Assembly (NCBI GenBank): GCA_964034945.1
Contig: OZ035964.1
Location: 4,786,895-4,850,894 of the forward strand
Origin: Chrysopilus asiliformis
Lineage: Eukaryota; Arthropoda; Insecta; Diptera; Rhagionidae
Direction: 5' to 3'
Length of the DNA stretch: 64,000 nt
The translations under genes were made by a program, and so were the position numbers. The notes beneath the pieces were generated by a model. It was not told the DNA's origin. It saw nothing but the letters and a program-made list of their open reading frames with translations, and did no database searches. Positions within the stretch are counted from its first letter, which is position 1; every line of letters starts with the position of its first letter. Positions 62,900 to 64,000 of the stretch are shown in pieces.

Positions 62900-64000
62900 A
62901 GCATTATAGGAATCTGAATCATATTTCATGGGACACTCAAATCCCATATTTTCTAATAGTTATCCACACAATCAGATTTTTTTTATTCAGTGTATTGACA
63001 AATCGAATCGTTGCGGAAAAGAATAAAGTCCTGTGGGAAAACATACCGGATTAAATGACATGGCGACAAAGTAAGTTAGGGTTGATATGTGATAAGTTGA
63101 GAAACCGCCATCCAATCAACCGCATCGACCGACGTCAATCAATGTTTGGCCCCGAAAACTTTAAAATTCCAGACCGATTCCGAAGGACATCAGCATTCCT
63201 AAAAACAATATTCCACTTTATACGTGTGTGTGTGTGTGTGTGTTTGTGTGTCATACTCAATCTGATTCCTTTTCCCGTTGTCATTCCTTTACAATTCCCA
63301 ATTCCTACTTCCGACTCCTCAATCGTCATTTCGAACATAACCTAATATAACCTAACTCCGTCGAATGTTGCAGCTAGCATTTGATTGAATTTAATTGGCC
63401 GAATATTAATTGCTTCGTATGTCAACCACAAAAAAAAAAATGAAAACAGAAAATAAAATGAAAAACTAATTTTCCTAAAGAAAATTCTTAAATTCTGATA
63501 TTTAAAAATACATCTGATGTGAACAGTACATGATTTTCTTATAGAAAATCTCCGTTCTTGCGGAACTATAAGACGCCAAATAAAATATTAGCTTATAAAT
63601 ATAAAAATGTGATTTTTTCACAAAATCTGAAATATCTTGATAACGGTAAAAGATATCGATTTACGGTAAAAGGCAAAAATGTAGAGACTTTTATTATCTT
63701 TAATTTTTCTTTTAGCTATTTTTTTTTTCGAAAAACCATTGGTTTACAAAATTGGTTCACAGCAATTCACTTTACCTTTTAGTGAAAATATTTCAAAAAC
63801 GGTAAAATATATCGGATAACGGTAAAACACAAAATGGTGGCAAACATTCTTCTCTGCAATTCATATCGTATATTGAACTACCGGAAACAAGTTATTTTTC
63901 GAGGTAGTCGCATAAAACTGATTTTTTTTTAAACATAACGGCATATCTCGGTAACGGCTTTCGATGTGCAGTTCTAGTGAAAAACAGAAATGTAGAAAAT
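62900..64000. other. Non-coding DNA to the window end
   Basis: (TG)n at 63224-63249. 63480-63980 contains reversed 'taacggtaaaa' repeat copies matching 1.03-1.13 kb. No exon. Confidence 0.4.

Noticed and set aside
63335..63360. 'aacctaatataacctaac' as telomere-like CCTAA repeat
   Set aside because: Only two imperfect units, not an array.
1..64000. CRISPR arrays, operons, bacterial promoters or riboswitches
   Set aside because: The window is eukaryotic; tandem arrays here have no unique spacers between repeats and genes have spliceosomal introns.

Overview
The window is eukaryotic and reads as an insect, most likely dipteran, genome segment. Coding exons are short, bounded by GT...AG introns and end in AATAAA signals. 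The spacer DNA is A+T-rich and full of small DNA transposons and minisatellites. The dipteran guess rests mainly on several repeats that resemble mini-me/HINE (Helentron-related) elements, which carry GTCY microsatellites beside an 'aactttcgaaag' block. I cannot name the species.

Two protein-coding genes can be assembled by hand, both on the + strand. (1) 10487-25317 is a fibulin: 13 exons whose phases all agree, total 2976 nt, 991 residues. It has a signal peptide, three anaphylatoxin-like modules, a first EGF plus a half EGF, 12 calcium-binding EGF modules and a fibulin-type C-terminal domain ending VSQYNF. (2) 26864-35220 is a coiled-coil-rich protein I do not recognise, with about 11 coding pieces. 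It has an in-frame TGA in exon 5 and a reading-frame problem near 32.7 kb, so it may be a decaying gene, a readthrough gene or an assembly artefact. A third, weak candidate is a short terminal exon at 52883-52936 followed by DNA that looks like a long 3'UTR.

Layout: 1-10.5 kb is intergenic, with two piggyBac-type miniature elements, a 122-bp tandem repeat and a large 11-bp minisatellite interrupted by an inverted-repeat element. 10.5-25.3 kb is fibulin; intron 1 holds a long mini-me-like element and two hairpins, and intron 12 holds about 14 copies of a 71-bp repeat. 26.9-35.2 kb is the coiled-coil gene, whose introns hold mini-me-like elements, an 11-bp minisatellite and a 440-bp foldback element. 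35.3-64 kb is gene-poor. It holds a second array related to the 71-bp repeat (39.4-40.8 kb), a 16-bp array, a third long mini-me-like element, and a hAT element (8-bp target duplication) that contains a PIF/Harbinger element (TTA duplication) carrying remnants of both Harbinger proteins. Pogo-like and other miniature inverted-repeat elements are also present.

All gene models are manual splice predictions from sequence alone. Repeat family names rest on terminal sequences, target duplications and recall of family features, not on database searches.
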